Assembly: GCF_003862475.1 (NCBI RefSeq)
Contig: NZ_RRCO01000002.1
Span: forward strand, 62,001-126,000
Reading direction: 5' to 3'
DNA from: Lachnoanaerobaculum gingivalis
GTDB taxonomy: Bacteria > Bacillota > Clostridia > Lachnospirales > Lachnospiraceae
Length of the DNA: 64,000 nt
Of the stretch, positions 19,679 through 29,561 are shown one piece after another. Numbering within the stretch: position 1 is the first letter of the stretch; every line of letters begins with the position of its first letter. The notes beneath the pieces are model-generated. The model saw nothing but the letters and a program-made list of their open reading frames with translations, was not told where the DNA came from and did no database searches. Position numbers and translations under genes: made by a program.

Positions 19679-20764
19679 ATGGATAAGAAATTAAAAGTTG
19701 GTGTCCTCGGTGCAACAGGTATGGTAGGACAGAGATTTTTGTCATTACTTGAAAATCATCCTTGGTATGAAGTTGTAGTTGTAGCAGCAAGTCCAAGCAG
19801 TGCAGGAAAAAGATATGAGGATGCTGTAGGAAGTCGTTGGAAAATGACAACACCTATGCCGGAGGCTTACAAAGACCTTGTTGTAATGAATGTAAATGAT
19901 GTTGACGCAGTTGCCTCAAAGGTTGACTTCGTATTCTCAGCTGTGGATATGACAAAGGAAGAGATAAAGGCTATTGAAGAGGCTTATGCAAAAACAGAGA
20001 CTCCTGTGGTTTCAAACAATTCGGCACATCGTTGGACAAAGGATGTACCTATGGTAGTTCCTGAGATAAATCCAGAGCATTTTGCAATTATTGAGTCACA
20101 GAAGAAGAGACTTGGAACAAAGAGAGGATTTATTGCAGTAAAGCCTAACTGTTCTATACAAAGTTATGCTCCTGTGCTTAATGCATGGAAAGAGTATGAG
20201 CCGTATGAAGTTGTAGTTACAACATATCAGGCTATATCAGGTGCAGGAAAGACTTTCAAGGATTGGCCTGAGATGGTTGAAAATATTATTCCGTTTATCG
20301 GCGGTGAGGAAGAAAAGAGTGAGAAAGAGCCTCTCAGAATTTGGGGACATATTGAAGGTGATGAGATCGTTCCTGCAACTTCACCAAAAATTACTTGCCA
20401 ATGTGTAAGAGTACCGGTACTTAACGGACATACAGCTGCAGTATTTGTAAAGTTTAAGAACAAGGTTTCTAAGGAAGATCTTATAAAGAAGCTTGTAGAG
20501 TACAAGGGAGAGCCTCAGGAACTTAACCTTCCTTCAGCACCGAAGCAGTTTATACAGTATCTCACAGAGGATAACAGACCACAGGTAAATCTTGATGTTG
20601 ATTTTGAGAACGGTATGGGTGTTTCAGTGGGTAGACTTAGAGAAGATTCAATGTATGACTATAAGTTTATCGGACTTTCACATAATACTTTAAGAGGTGC
20701 TGCAGGCGGTGCACTTCTTTGTGCGGAGTACCTTACAGCAAAGAATTTTATAACAGCAAAATAA
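19679..20764 (+). CDS. asd: Aspartate-semialdehyde dehydrogenase
   Basis: This 361-residue NADPH enzyme makes aspartate semialdehyde, the branch point to lysine, threonine and methionine. It has the N-terminal Rossmann motif VGVLGATGMVGQRF, the catalytic Cys in VKPNCSIQSY at residue 158, the substrate-binding segment YQAISGAGKT, and the C-terminal VSVGRLREDSM. It belongs to the fungal/archaeal-like Asd branch by its length and the GMVGQRF form. It is a single-gene unit with its own promoter and terminator. Confidence 0.95.
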   Translation: MDKKLKVGVLGATGMVGQRFLSLLENHPWYEVVVVAASPSSAGKRYEDAVGSRWKMTTPMPEAYKDLVVMNVNDVDAVASKVDFVFSAVDMTKEEIKAIEEAYAKTETPVVSNNSAHRWTKDVPMVVPEINPEHFAIIESQKKRLGTKRGFIAVKPNCSIQSYAPVLNAWKEYEPYEVVVTTYQAISGAGKTFKDWPEMVENIIPFIGGEEEKSEKEPLRIWGHIEGDEIVPATSPKITCQCVRVPVLNGHTAAVFVKFKNKVSKEDLIKKLVEYKGEPQELNLPSAPKQFIQYLTEDNRPQVNLDVDFENGMGVSVGRLREDSMYDYKFIGLSHNTLRGAAGGALLCAEYLTAKNFITAK

Positions 20765-20773
20765 TTATTAATG

Positions 20774-20800
20774 AGGCATTTGCACTGCAGATGCCTTTTT
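20774..20800 (+). terminator. Intrinsic terminator after asd
   Basis: The inverted repeat AGGCAT/ATGCCT, extended by an imperfect inner stem, is followed by five T residues. Confidence 0.75.
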
Positions 20801-20852
20801 AAATTCCATATATTTAGCATTTATCATGCTATGGTAATATTTACACTAAGTC

Positions 20853-20921
20853 TTGCAAGGGAATTGAAAAATTTGTATAATATAGTATAATAGCTGTCAC
20901 GTAGAGCTGTGATGGCTTTTT
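20853..20921 (+). promoter_or_regulatory. Promoter and leader hairpin of galM-topB
   Basis: TTGCAA (20853-20858) and TATAAT (20876-20881) are spaced by 17 bases; a second TATAAT lies at 20886-20891. Immediately after comes a 9-bp hairpin (AGCTGTCAC with GTGATGGCT, 20892-20917) followed by TTTTT. That layout resembles a very early terminator or attenuator in the leader, 20 bases before the galM start. Confidence 0.55.
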
Positions 20922-20942
20922 CTTTGTAAAGTGAGGAAAAAC

Positions 20943-22007
20943 ATGGGTATTAAGACAACTGAATTTGGGAAAACAAAAGACGGTAAGATTGTAAATCTAT
21001 ATACTCTGACAAATAAAAACGGAGTAAGTGCATCTTTTACAGATCTTGGAGGTACTTGGGTAAGTATGATGCTACCTGATAAGTACGGAAAGTTTGAAGA
21101 TGTATGCCTTGGATATGATACTGTAGCCGGATATGAGAATAATATTCCGCATTTCGGTTCTATTATAGGCAGATATGCAAACCGTATACCGAAAGGAAAG
21201 TTTACAATTGACGGCAAGGAATTTCAACTTGCTCTAAATAACGGAAACAATGCACTGCACTCAGGACCTGACTATTGGCATGACAGAATCTGGGAAGTGG
21301 GTACATTTGAAGATGAAGACAGAGATATGATAACATTTATGCTTATAAGTCCTGACGGTGACCAGGGATTTGGCGGAGAAGCAAGGATAAATGTAAGTTA
21401 TGTTTTGTCTGATGATAATGCACTTACAATAGGTTACAGCTTTGTTTGTGATAAAAAAACGGCTGTTAATTTAACAAATCATGCATATTTTAATCTTGCC
21501 GGACAGGACAGTAAGAATATATATGATCAGGAAGTTATGATTTTTGCAGACAGCTTTCTGCCATGTGATGAGAACTCCGTACCTACAGGTGAGATTAGAA
21601 AAGTCGAAAATACTGCAATGGACTTTAGAAAATACAAAAAGATAGGTAAGGAAATCGACTCTGATTATGATGCTGTAATACAGGGTGGCGGATATGACCA
21701 TAACTGGGTAATCAAAGACTACAACGGTGAACTTAGACTTGCTGCAAAAGCAAAAGATGAGAACAGTAAGAGAGTTATGGAAGTTTACACAGATTTACCG
21801 GGTGTGCAGTTTTATACAGGTAATTACCTGACAGAAGAAATAGTCGGAAAAAGAGGTGTAACATATCCGAAGAGAAGCGGATATTGTTTTGAAACACAGT
21901 TTTTCCCTAATGCGGTAAATATGCCGGAGTTTATACAGCCGGTAGTAGATGAACTTGAAGAGTTTATCAGTGAAACTGTATATAAGTTCAGTGTAGAAAG
22001 AGATTAA
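20943..22007 (+). CDS. galM: Aldose 1-epimerase (mutarotase)
   Basis: This 354-residue enzyme interconverts the alpha and beta forms of aldose sugars. It shows the conserved GRYANRIPKGKF segment, the NGNNALHSG substrate loop, the catalytic His in TNHAYFNLAG and the catalytic Glu near the C-terminus in YCFETQFFPNA. I choose the ATG at 20943 because the in-frame GTG at 20931 lies inside the ribosome site GTGAGG. Its stop overlaps the topB start by one base (TAATG), so translation is coupled. Confidence 0.92.
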   Translation: MGIKTTEFGKTKDGKIVNLYTLTNKNGVSASFTDLGGTWVSMMLPDKYGKFEDVCLGYDTVAGYENNIPHFGSIIGRYANRIPKGKFTIDGKEFQLALNNGNNALHSGPDYWHDRIWEVGTFEDEDRDMITFMLISPDGDQGFGGEARINVSYVLSDDNALTIGYSFVCDKKTAVNLTNHAYFNLAGQDSKNIYDQEVMIFADSFLPCDENSVPTGEIRKVENTAMDFRKYKKIGKEIDSDYDAVIQGGGYDHNWVIKDYNGELRLAAKAKDENSKRVMEVYTDLPGVQFYTGNYLTEEIVGKRGVTYPKRSGYCFETQFFPNAVNMPEFIQPVVDELEEFISETVYKFSVERD

Positions 22008-24001
22008 TGAAGAAACTTTTTATAGCGGAAAAGCCAAGTGTAGCGACCGAGTTTGCAAAGGCTCTGAAAGTACCTACAGGAAGAAAAAACGGATATCTGG
22101 AAGGCGATGATATTATAGTTACATGGTGTGTAGGGCACCTTGTAACTATGTGCTACCCTGAAAAGTATGATGAGAGGCTGAAAAGATGGTCGCTTGATAC
22201 TTTGCCTTTTTTACCTAAAGAGTTTAAATACGAGATAATTGACGGCGTTAAAAATCAGTTTACCATAGTCTCAAATCTTTTAAACAGGGAAGATGTTGAT
22301 ACGATATATATTTGTACCGACTCGGGAAGAGAAGGAGAATATATATACAGACTTGTGGATATGATGGCGAATGTGCATGGAAAGACAAGAAAAAGGGTGT
22401 GGATAGACTCTCAAACCGAAGATGAGATACTAAGAGGAATAAGAGAAGCAAAAGATTGGTCTGAGTATGACAATCTTTCTGCAGCCGCCTTTCTTCGTGC
22501 AAAAGAAGATTATCTTATGGGAATCAACTTCTCCAGAATCCTAACCTTAAAATACAGCAGAAATGTTGCAAGTTTTTTAAAGCTTGACAGAGCTGTACTC
22601 AGTGTGGGAAGAGTAATGACCTGTGTTGTAGGAATGGTGGTAAACAGAGAAAGAGAAATAAGAAACTTTGTAAAGACTACATTCTTTAAAGTTTTGGGTA
22701 AGTTTGAAAATCAGGGATTGAGTATAGACGGAGAGTGGAAGGTAAATGAGAAGTCAAAATACTTTAGTTCTCCTATGCTGTACAAGGATAACGGTTTTAG
22801 AGAAAAGATATATGCCGAAGAACTTATATCACATATAGAAAAGATTGCCGATGAAAACAATAGGGAAGCGGTTGTACTTTCAAACGATAAAAAGAAAGAA
22901 ACAAAAAATCCTCCTTTACTTTTCAATCTGGCAGAGATACAAAATGAATGTTCAAAGAGATTTAAAATAAGCCCTGATGAAACATTAAAAATAATTCAGG
23001 AATTGTATGAAAAAAAGCTTGTTACTTATCCGAGAACGGATGCAAGAGTGCTTTCTACTGCCGTAGCAAAGGAAATAGACAAGAATATAAAGGGACTTTG
23101 TAAGTTTTCGGCACTTGCGAATTTTGCAAATAATGTTCTTGAAAAGGGTGAATATAAAAATATTTCAAAAACAAAGTATGTTAATGATAGTCAAATCACC
23201 GACCATTATGCTATAATACCTACCGGGTTTGGAAATATGAATTCACTGAGTAAATTGTCATTGTCTGTATATGAACTTATATGCAGAAGATTTCTTAGTA
23301 TATTTTATCCTCCGGCAATATATCAAAAGTTTGCCATACGTTTCGGTATAGGAGATGAGATATTTATTGCAAATACAAAAGTGTGTGTTGAAAGAGGATT
23401 TTTAGATATATTAAGCCCGGTAAAAACAGAGGGCGAAGATGACGAAACCGGTGACAATCAAAATCCGGAGTATATAAAGATGATTTCATCACTCAGAAAG
23501 GGTTCAAAGCTTATGATTAACTCTTTGAGTATTAAAGAGGGTGAGACGGTACCTCCAAAGAGATATTCGTCAGGCTCTATTATACTTGCAATGGAGAATG
23601 CAGGACAGCTCATAGAGGATGAGGAGCTTAGAAGTCAAATAAAGGGAAGCGGTATAGGTACTTCCGCTACAAGGGCTGATATTTTGAAAAAATTATTTTC
23701 GATAAAGTACTTGGCTTTAAATAAAAAGACTCAAATAATTACCCCTACACTTTTTGGTGAAATTGTATATGAAGTAGTAAATTGCTCTATTTCACAACTT
23801 TTAAATCCGGAGCTGACTGCCAGCTGGGAAAAGGGACTTACGATGGTGTCAAATGGTGATATTACATCTGAAGAATATATGACAAAGCTTGAAAGATTTG
23901 TAGGTATTCGATGTCTTAATGTGAAGAAACTTAATAACCAATATAGTTTAAATGCCGTATTTGAAGAGGTTTCAAAAGAATATAAGGGCATGAAAGGATA
24001 G
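22007..24001 (+). CDS. topB: DNA topoisomerase III
   Basis: This 664-residue type IA topoisomerase relaxes and decatenates DNA. The TOPRIM domain has FIAEKPSVATEFAK at the N-terminus and CTDSGREGEYIYR near 100. The active-site Tyr is in KLVTYPRTDARVLS. No zinc fingers follow the core, as is usual for TopB. It overlaps galM by one base and is followed after 3 bases by the beta-helix protein gene. Confidence 0.93.
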   Translation: MKKLFIAEKPSVATEFAKALKVPTGRKNGYLEGDDIIVTWCVGHLVTMCYPEKYDERLKRWSLDTLPFLPKEFKYEIIDGVKNQFTIVSNLLNREDVDTIYICTDSGREGEYIYRLVDMMANVHGKTRKRVWIDSQTEDEILRGIREAKDWSEYDNLSAAAFLRAKEDYLMGINFSRILTLKYSRNVASFLKLDRAVLSVGRVMTCVVGMVVNREREIRNFVKTTFFKVLGKFENQGLSIDGEWKVNEKSKYFSSPMLYKDNGFREKIYAEELISHIEKIADENNREAVVLSNDKKKETKNPPLLFNLAEIQNECSKRFKISPDETLKIIQELYEKKLVTYPRTDARVLSTAVAKEIDKNIKGLCKFSALANFANNVLEKGEYKNISKTKYVNDSQITDHYAIIPTGFGNMNSLSKLSLSVYELICRRFLSIFYPPAIYQKFAIRFGIGDEIFIANTKVCVERGFLDILSPVKTEGEDDETGDNQNPEYIKMISSLRKGSKLMINSLSIKEGETVPPKRYSSGSIILAMENAGQLIEDEELRSQIKGSGIGTSATRADILKKLFSIKYLALNKKTQIITPTLFGEIVYEVVNCSISQLLNPELTASWEKGLTMVSNGDITSEEYMTKLERFVGIRCLNVKKLNNQYSLNAVFEEVSKEYKGMKG

Positions 24002-24004
24002 AAA

Positions 24005-24703
24005 ATGAAAAAAATCGATGTAAAAACAAAAAAACTTTTTGATTTGGAAGAAACTATAGCAAAGTCTCTCTTCGAAAAATACACATATCCTTGGGAAGTA
24101 TTTAAGGAACTTGGAAGTTTTATAGAAGAAATCGGTGCTACATTACCTGATACGGAGTATTTAAAAATCGGAAAGAATATCTGGGTTCATCGTTCGGTAA
24201 AGATTATGCCTACAATTGCGCTTGCAGGTCCGCTTATTATCGGAAAAGATGCAAGTATTCGTTCATGTGCATTCTTCAGAGGTAATGTAATCATAGGTGA
24301 AGATGCAGTGGCGGGAAACTCTTGTGAGTTTAAGAATGCTATACTTTTTAACAAAGCACAGGTACCTCATTTTAGCTATGTTGGAGATTCTATCATCGGT
24401 TATAAGGCGCATCTCGGTGCTTCCGCAATTACATCAAATCTTAAGAGCGATAAGTCGGATGTTGTACTTCATTTAGAGGATGCGGAGCTTGAGACAGGAC
24501 TCAGAAAGCTTGGAGCTATAGTAGGTGATGAAGCTGAAATAGGTTGCGGATCGATATTGAATCCGGGAACCGTTATAGGAAAGAACACTACAATATATCC
24601 GCTGTCAAGTGTAAGAGGTTGTATCGGAAAGTCATCTATTTATAAGAGTGCCGACGATATTGTAACAAAGGCAAAGAAAAAGCCGGCAGCTGTAAAATTA
24701 TAA
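24005..24703 (+). CDS. Left-handed beta-helix (hexapeptide repeat) protein, GlmU C-domain like
   Basis: This 232-residue protein has a short helical N-terminus (KSLFEKYTYPWEVFKEL) and then repeated hexapeptides beginning with I, L or V (IGKDASIRS, VIIGEDAVAGNS, IIGYKAHLGASA, IGKNTTIYPLSSVRG). That repeat builds a trimeric left-handed helix used by sugar-nucleotide acyltransferases. There is no nucleotidyltransferase domain. Clostridial homologues are annotated as UDP-N-acetylglucosamine pyrophosphorylase-like, but the reaction is unproven. It ends in a shared bidirectional terminator. Confidence 0.8.
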   Translation: MKKIDVKTKKLFDLEETIAKSLFEKYTYPWEVFKELGSFIEEIGATLPDTEYLKIGKNIWVHRSVKIMPTIALAGPLIIGKDASIRSCAFFRGNVIIGEDAVAGNSCEFKNAILFNKAQVPHFSYVGDSIIGYKAHLGASAITSNLKSDKSDVVLHLEDAELETGLRKLGAIVGDEAEIGCGSILNPGTVIGKNTTIYPLSSVRGCIGKSSIYKSADDIVTKAKKKPAAVKL

Positions 24704-24742
24704 AATTTATGCGTATGGGTTTTCCCATACGCATAAATTTTA
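24702..24742. terminator. Bidirectional terminator between convergent genes
   Basis: An 18-bp perfect stem (AAAATTTATGCGTATGGG and its complement) around a TTTT loop has A and T runs on either side, so it can serve both the beta-helix gene and the PHP gene. It overlaps the stop codon on the plus strand. Confidence 0.9.
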
Positions 24743-24743
24743 T

Positions 24744-25622
24744 CTAGTTGGATTTATTTGTTAATATATTTTCTAAAAGTTCAAAAGGAATCTTTAAATC
24801 ACCGTATCCTTTACCTATGTCAAGTCCCGGTTTGTTTCCTCCATGAAAATCGCTGCCTCCTGTAGGAAAGAGCTTGTATTTATTCGCCAATAACATAAGT
24901 TTTTTTATATCTGAAGCTGAATGTGTGGAATGATATACCTCTATACCGTCTAATCCCAGTTCAATCAAATGTGATATAAGAGTATTCAAATCCTCATCAG
25001 AGAATTTGTATTGAAAAGGATGTGCAAGAGAAATGAAGAAATTATGTTTTTTTAAAAACTCCATACATCTTGTTGTCGTGATATTCTTAACCGGTATATA
25101 TTTACCGCCATATTCAAGATACTTATCAAAAGCCTCGGACTTACTTTTTACAAGTCCAAGCTTTATAAGAGCATTTGCAAAATGTGCTCTTGTTATCTGG
25201 GTGTTTTGATTTGAGTTGTTCAAATCATTTTCGAGAATTATTATTCCGTCATTTTTAAATCTCCTAATTATTTCAGCGTTTCTTTCAGCTCTTTCCTTTG
25301 CAAAAAAACTCAAATCATCAAATATTTCTTTTGGGATATTCAGTTCTCTCTCGGAAATTGAAGAGGGCAGCAGATAACCCAGAATATGTATTTCTTTTTC
25401 TTTATATACGCAGCTCATTTCCACTCCGGCTATTACGGATAAATCAAGTTCCAATCCTTTTTTAAAACATTCTTCTACACCTGACATAGTGTCATGGTCT
25501 GTAAGTGCGATAAGGCTCAGAGAAGCTTTCTTTGCCGATATGGCAACCTCTGTGGGAGAGCATGTACCGTCTGAAGCGGTAGAATGTGTATGGAGGTCTA
25601 TATATTTAAAATTTTCTTTCAT
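24744..25622 (-). CDS. PHP-domain phosphoesterase (RNase AM/YciV type)
   Basis: This 292-residue metalloenzyme has the PHP motifs in order: DLHTHSTASDG at the N-terminus, LTDHDTMSG, GVEMSC, LAHPFQY and the final SDFHGG. Homologues hydrolyse nucleoside 3',5'-bisphosphates or trim RNA 5' ends. It is the only gene of its unit, convergent with the beta-helix gene, and its start sits behind AAGGTGATTT. The exact substrate is inferred from the family. Confidence 0.88.
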   Translation of the reverse strand: MKENFKYIDLHTHSTASDGTCSPTEVAISAKKASLSLIALTDHDTMSGVEECFKKGLELDLSVIAGVEMSCVYKEKEIHILGYLLPSSISERELNIPKEIFDDLSFFAKERAERNAEIIRRFKNDGIIILENDLNNSNQNTQITRAHFANALIKLGLVKSKSEAFDKYLEYGGKYIPVKNITTTRCMEFLKKHNFFISLAHPFQYKFSDEDLNTLISHLIELGLDGIEVYHSTHSASDIKKLMLLANKYKLFPTGGSDFHGGNKPGLDIGKGYGDLKIPFELLENILTNKSN

Positions 25623-25719
25623 AAATCACCTTAAAAAATACTTTTTATATATAATATACTTGTTTTAATAAGTCTAGCACAATAAATTTTGTAAAGCAAA
25701 TATTGATAAGTGATTTTAA

Positions 25720-25748
25720 TTGTTTTAAAATCATATTATTGGTATAAT
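25720..25748 (+). promoter_or_regulatory. SigA-type promoter for the VanW-domain gene and fbp
   Basis: TTGTTT (25720-25725) and TATAAT (25743-25748) are spaced by 17 bases. An imperfect dyad (GATTTT...AAAATC, 25712-25732) overlaps the -35 box and could be an operator. Confidence 0.6.
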
Positions 25749-25820
25749 TTAATTCCAAGGTATGTTTTTATCAAAAACAGCATAAGGGCATTTTATTAAT
25801 ACATCTTATAAGGAATTGAA

Positions 25821-27659
25821 ATGTTAAATAAACAAAACAGCAGTAAAAAAACAGGCTCGGAAAGAGTAAGAGAAGCAAGAAAGAGATCGCAAAAAAGAGG
25901 CTATATGGCTGATATAAATATGAGAGCGGTAGCTGTTCTTGTTGCGGCATTTATTATATTGGTATTACTTGCCATATCGGGATTACAAAAAGTCGGAAAG
26001 TTTTTGAAGTCATCAAAAGTTGAAGGCACTGAGGTGACTACGGAAATTGCAGATGAAAAATTAAAAAAGCAGATAACTATTGATGAGATAGATATTACCG
26101 GAATGAAAATGTCGGAGGCAAAAGCGGCCATAGACAAAGTATATCCGTGGAAATTAACTGTACATATCGGTGATGATTTAAGTGACAGCATGGTACTTGA
26201 CAATGTTTTGGATACAAAGGTAACAAAACTTTTAAATGAGATATATGCAGATGTTGACAATGCCGCTTCACATTATGAAATAAACTTTGATGATGTCGAT
26301 ATAGATTCATTGGTGGAAAAAGCAAAGGAAAAATGGAATATCAATCCTGTAAACGGGTCTATATCAGGATTTAACAAGGAGACAAAGAGCTTTACATATG
26401 CTGATGAAAGTGACGGCTATCTTATTGATGAAGAGAGGCTTAAGTCGGATCTTAAGTCATATTTGAGTCGCAAGAATTTTGAGGCTGATATTTCCGGTGT
26501 CAGAAATGAAGTAAAAGCAAGTATTTCGGCAGCAAAAGCAAAGGAGATGTACAAGGTAATAGGTACATTTACTACAAAGACTACAGATAATAAGGACAGA
26601 AACACGAATATTTCACTCGCATCCGAAGCACTTGACGGACTTATAATAAAGCCCGGAGAGGAATTCTCTTTCAACAATACTACAGGTAACAGAACGCTTG
26701 AGAGAGGATACAAGCCTGCAGGAGCCTATGTAAACGGTGTTTTATCGGAAGAGCCGGGTGGTGGTGTATGTCAGGTTTCATCAACTCTTTACAATGCGGT
26801 TATTTTCTCAGGGTTGAAGACAACTGAGAGACATGCACATTCATTTGAGCCAAGTTATGTAACTCCGGGTGAAGATGCTATGGTAAGCTATGACGGATAT
26901 GCAGGTCCGGATATGAAATTTATAAATACATCCGACACCGCTATTGCCATTCGAGCAGTACTTACCGGACAAACACTTACATGTTCAATTATAGGAATTC
27001 CTATTTTGGAAGAAGGTGTTACTGTTGAAATGTCATCAAAGAAGATATCGGATTTAAATCCTCCGGTTCCCGAGTATATTGAAGATAAGAGTTTGAAAAA
27101 GGGAAAGCAGGTTGTTGTAATCGAGGCAAAAAAGGGCTCAAGATGGGCAACTACATATATTGTAAAAAAAGACGGTGTGTTGGTAAAGGAAGAGCCTTTC
27201 CACAATTCAACATATAAGGGAAAACCTGCCAAGATAAAGGTGAACCCCGAGAGCGAGGAAACCTCCGCTTCAAAGAGTAATGAAAGTAGCGTATCAAGTA
27301 CGGAAAGCATATCAAGTGCTCATGTAAATCAAACTACAAGTGCAGCTTCAACTCAGGCTGAAAGCACTCAAGAAAAGACCTCAGAGAGTACAACAAAGAA
27401 AAAAGATTCAGGAAGTAGTGAAAGCACCGTAGAAAAGTTAAGTACCGAAGAAAAGTCTACTAAGGCGAAGGAAACTAAGGAGAGTACCAAGTCGGAAGAG
27501 ACTTCGGCTAAGTCTAAAGAAAGCACAAAAGCAAAGGAAAGTACTAAAGCAAAAGAGAGTACAAAGGCGAAGGAAACCACAGCCGAACCTACTGTTGAGA
27601 AGCTGACTACAACTGAGGCTGCAAAAACTGAAGAGACTGTGGAGAAACTGGAGAATTAA
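25821..27659 (+). CDS. VanW-domain membrane-anchored surface protein with Ser/Thr/Lys/Glu tail
   Basis: This 612-residue protein has a basic cytoplasmic N-terminus (about 1-33), one membrane helix (about 34-54), an extracellular region, a VanW domain (about 265-400, with PGEEFSFNNTTGNRT and GGGVCQVSSTLYNA), and a G5-like module (about 420-475, ending YKGKPAKIKVNP). The last 130 residues are a low-complexity tail with repeats of the form STKAKE. The VanW domain is common in wall-associated proteins of clostridia; its chemistry is not established, and a conserved Cys is visible. Twenty-one bases separate it from fbp. Confidence 0.87.
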   Translation: MLNKQNSSKKTGSERVREARKRSQKRGYMADINMRAVAVLVAAFIILVLLAISGLQKVGKFLKSSKVEGTEVTTEIADEKLKKQITIDEIDITGMKMSEAKAAIDKVYPWKLTVHIGDDLSDSMVLDNVLDTKVTKLLNEIYADVDNAASHYEINFDDVDIDSLVEKAKEKWNINPVNGSISGFNKETKSFTYADESDGYLIDEERLKSDLKSYLSRKNFEADISGVRNEVKASISAAKAKEMYKVIGTFTTKTTDNKDRNTNISLASEALDGLIIKPGEEFSFNNTTGNRTLERGYKPAGAYVNGVLSEEPGGGVCQVSSTLYNAVIFSGLKTTERHAHSFEPSYVTPGEDAMVSYDGYAGPDMKFINTSDTAIAIRAVLTGQTLTCSIIGIPILEEGVTVEMSSKKISDLNPPVPEYIEDKSLKKGKQVVVIEAKKGSRWATTYIVKKDGVLVKEEPFHNSTYKGKPAKIKVNPESEETSASKSNESSVSSTESISSAHVNQTTSAASTQAESTQEKTSESTTKKKDSGSSESTVEKLSTEEKSTKAKETKESTKSEETSAKSKESTKAKESTKAKESTKAKETTAEPTVEKLTTTEAAKTEETVEKLEN

Positions 27660-27680
27660 TATAATATGGGGGGATAATTT

Positions 27681-29558
27681 ATGAATAGGGATAAGGAAAA
27701 TGTAAAGTATTTAAAACTTCTGAAACAAAATTATTCGTCAAGTCAGGCAGTTATAAGAGAGATTATAAATCTGTCTGCAATAACAAATCTGCCTAAGGGT
27801 ACAGAGTTCTTTTTAAGTGATATACATGGAGAATATGAAGCTTTTTTGCATATAATGAACAATTGCTCCGGAGTAATAAAAGAAAAAGTTGATATTATAT
27901 TAGGAGAAACATTGTCCGAGTTTGACAGGCAGGAACTATGTACTCTCATATATTATCCCAGAGAGAAAATGACTATGCTTGCGGAAATTGACAGAATAGA
28001 TAATGACTGGTATTCGATGACGCTGAATTATCTTATAATGCTTGCAAAGTTATTATCATCCAAATATACGAGATCAAAAGTCAGAAAAGCTTTGCCTGAA
28101 GATTATGCATATATCATTGATGAGCTTTTGCATGCACAAAAAAATGAAGACACAAATAAAGTAAGCTATCACAGACATATATTGCAGACTATTATAGATC
28201 TTGATGATGCCGATGAATTTATAATCGCACTTTCTACACTTATAAAAAGGCTTGCAGTCGATCATCTTCATATAGTAGGTGATATTTTTGACCGTGGCGG
28301 TAATGCGGACAAGATAATAGACTTACTTATGAATTATCATTCTCTTGATATTGAGTGGGGAAATCATGATATTCTTTGGATGGGAGCCGCATGTGGAAAT
28401 GATGCATGTATTTGTAATGTTATCAGGAATAATTTAAAGTACGGAAATGTAGAAATTCTTGAGAACGCTTACGGTATCAGCTTAAGACATCTTATGCTTT
28501 TCGGAATGTCAAAGTACGGTATTGAAGACGCAATACAGGCTGCACTTGCCGCAATAAAAGTGATACTTTTTAAGCTGGAAGGACAACTTATAAAAAGGCA
28601 TCCTGAATACGGCATGGATGACAGACTGCTTTTAGAGCATATAGACCTTGATGAAGGATTTGTAACTGTTAACGGAGTGAAGGCCAAACTGAAGACAAAT
28701 ATATTCCCGACATTAAATAAGGAAAATCCTTATGAACTTACTGCCGAGGAAAATGAAATTATGCTGAAGCTTCATAGAAGTTTTGTATCAGGTCAGAGAT
28801 TAAATAATCATATAAAGTTTTTATATGATAAAGGCGGAATGTACAATGTTTACAACAGGAATCTTATATATCACGGTTGTGTTCCTGTAGATGAAAACGG
28901 AATATTTGATATGCTTTGTATAAACGGTAAATGCTATCATGGAAAAGCATTGTTTGATATATGTGATGAAAAAGCCAGAGCCGCCTATACGGATAATCCG
29001 AGTCAGGATGATGTTGATTTTATGTGGTTTTTATGGGGTGGTGAGAAATCTCCCTTATGCGGTAGAAAAGTAAAAACTTTTGAGCGTGATTATATTGAAG
29101 ATAAGAGCTTTTGGAAGGAAAAATCAAATCCATATTACAGCAAGTACTATGATGAAAGCTTTTGTATTCAGATTTTACACGAGTTCGGCCTTTATGATAC
29201 GCATTCACATATTATAAACGGACATACACCGGTTCATGCGCTTGACGGTGAACATCCTGTACGTGCAAATGAGAGACTGTTTGTAATAGACGGAGGTTTC
29301 TGTCGATCTATGAATAAGACTACGGGAATTGCAGGATATACTTTGATATTTAATTCTCACGGGCTGAGACTTAAGGCGCATACGCCTTTTACTTCGGTAG
29401 AAGATGTCTTGATAAACAATACCGACATTAAATCGGAATCGGAGATAGTTGAAAAGGATGTATATCGAATGTTTGTAAAGGATACTGATATAGGTAAGAA
29501 ATTACTTGAAGATATTGCTGATTTAAAAATGTTATTGGATAATTACAGGAAATTATAA
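27681..29558 (+). CDS. fbp: Fructose-1,6-bisphosphatase, class III
   Basis: This 625-residue gluconeogenic enzyme belongs to the Firmicutes-specific class III, built on a calcineurin-like phosphoesterase core. Metal-binding motifs are FFLSDIHGEYEAF, VGDIFDRGG, IEWGNHD and IINGHTPVH. Length is close to that of the Bacillus subtilis enzyme. It has a strong GGGGGG ribosome site and ends at an intrinsic terminator. Together with the class II aldolase it covers the reversible hexose-triose steps. Confidence 0.96.
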   Translation: MNRDKENVKYLKLLKQNYSSSQAVIREIINLSAITNLPKGTEFFLSDIHGEYEAFLHIMNNCSGVIKEKVDIILGETLSEFDRQELCTLIYYPREKMTMLAEIDRIDNDWYSMTLNYLIMLAKLLSSKYTRSKVRKALPEDYAYIIDELLHAQKNEDTNKVSYHRHILQTIIDLDDADEFIIALSTLIKRLAVDHLHIVGDIFDRGGNADKIIDLLMNYHSLDIEWGNHDILWMGAACGNDACICNVIRNNLKYGNVEILENAYGISLRHLMLFGMSKYGIEDAIQAALAAIKVILFKLEGQLIKRHPEYGMDDRLLLEHIDLDEGFVTVNGVKAKLKTNIFPTLNKENPYELTAEENEIMLKLHRSFVSGQRLNNHIKFLYDKGGMYNVYNRNLIYHGCVPVDENGIFDMLCINGKCYHGKALFDICDEKARAAYTDNPSQDDVDFMWFLWGGEKSPLCGRKVKTFERDYIEDKSFWKEKSNPYYSKYYDESFCIQILHEFGLYDTHSHIINGHTPVHALDGEHPVRANERLFVIDGGFCRSMNKTTGIAGYTLIFNSHGLRLKAHTPFTSVEDVLINNTDIKSESEIVEKDVYRMFVKDTDIGKKLLEDIADLKMLLDNYRKL

Positions 29559-29561
29559 GAT

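Noticed and set aside
27480-27590. Short repeats as a CRISPR-like array
   Set aside because: The units are in frame inside the VanW-protein gene and encode the STKAKE tail; there are no unique spacers.
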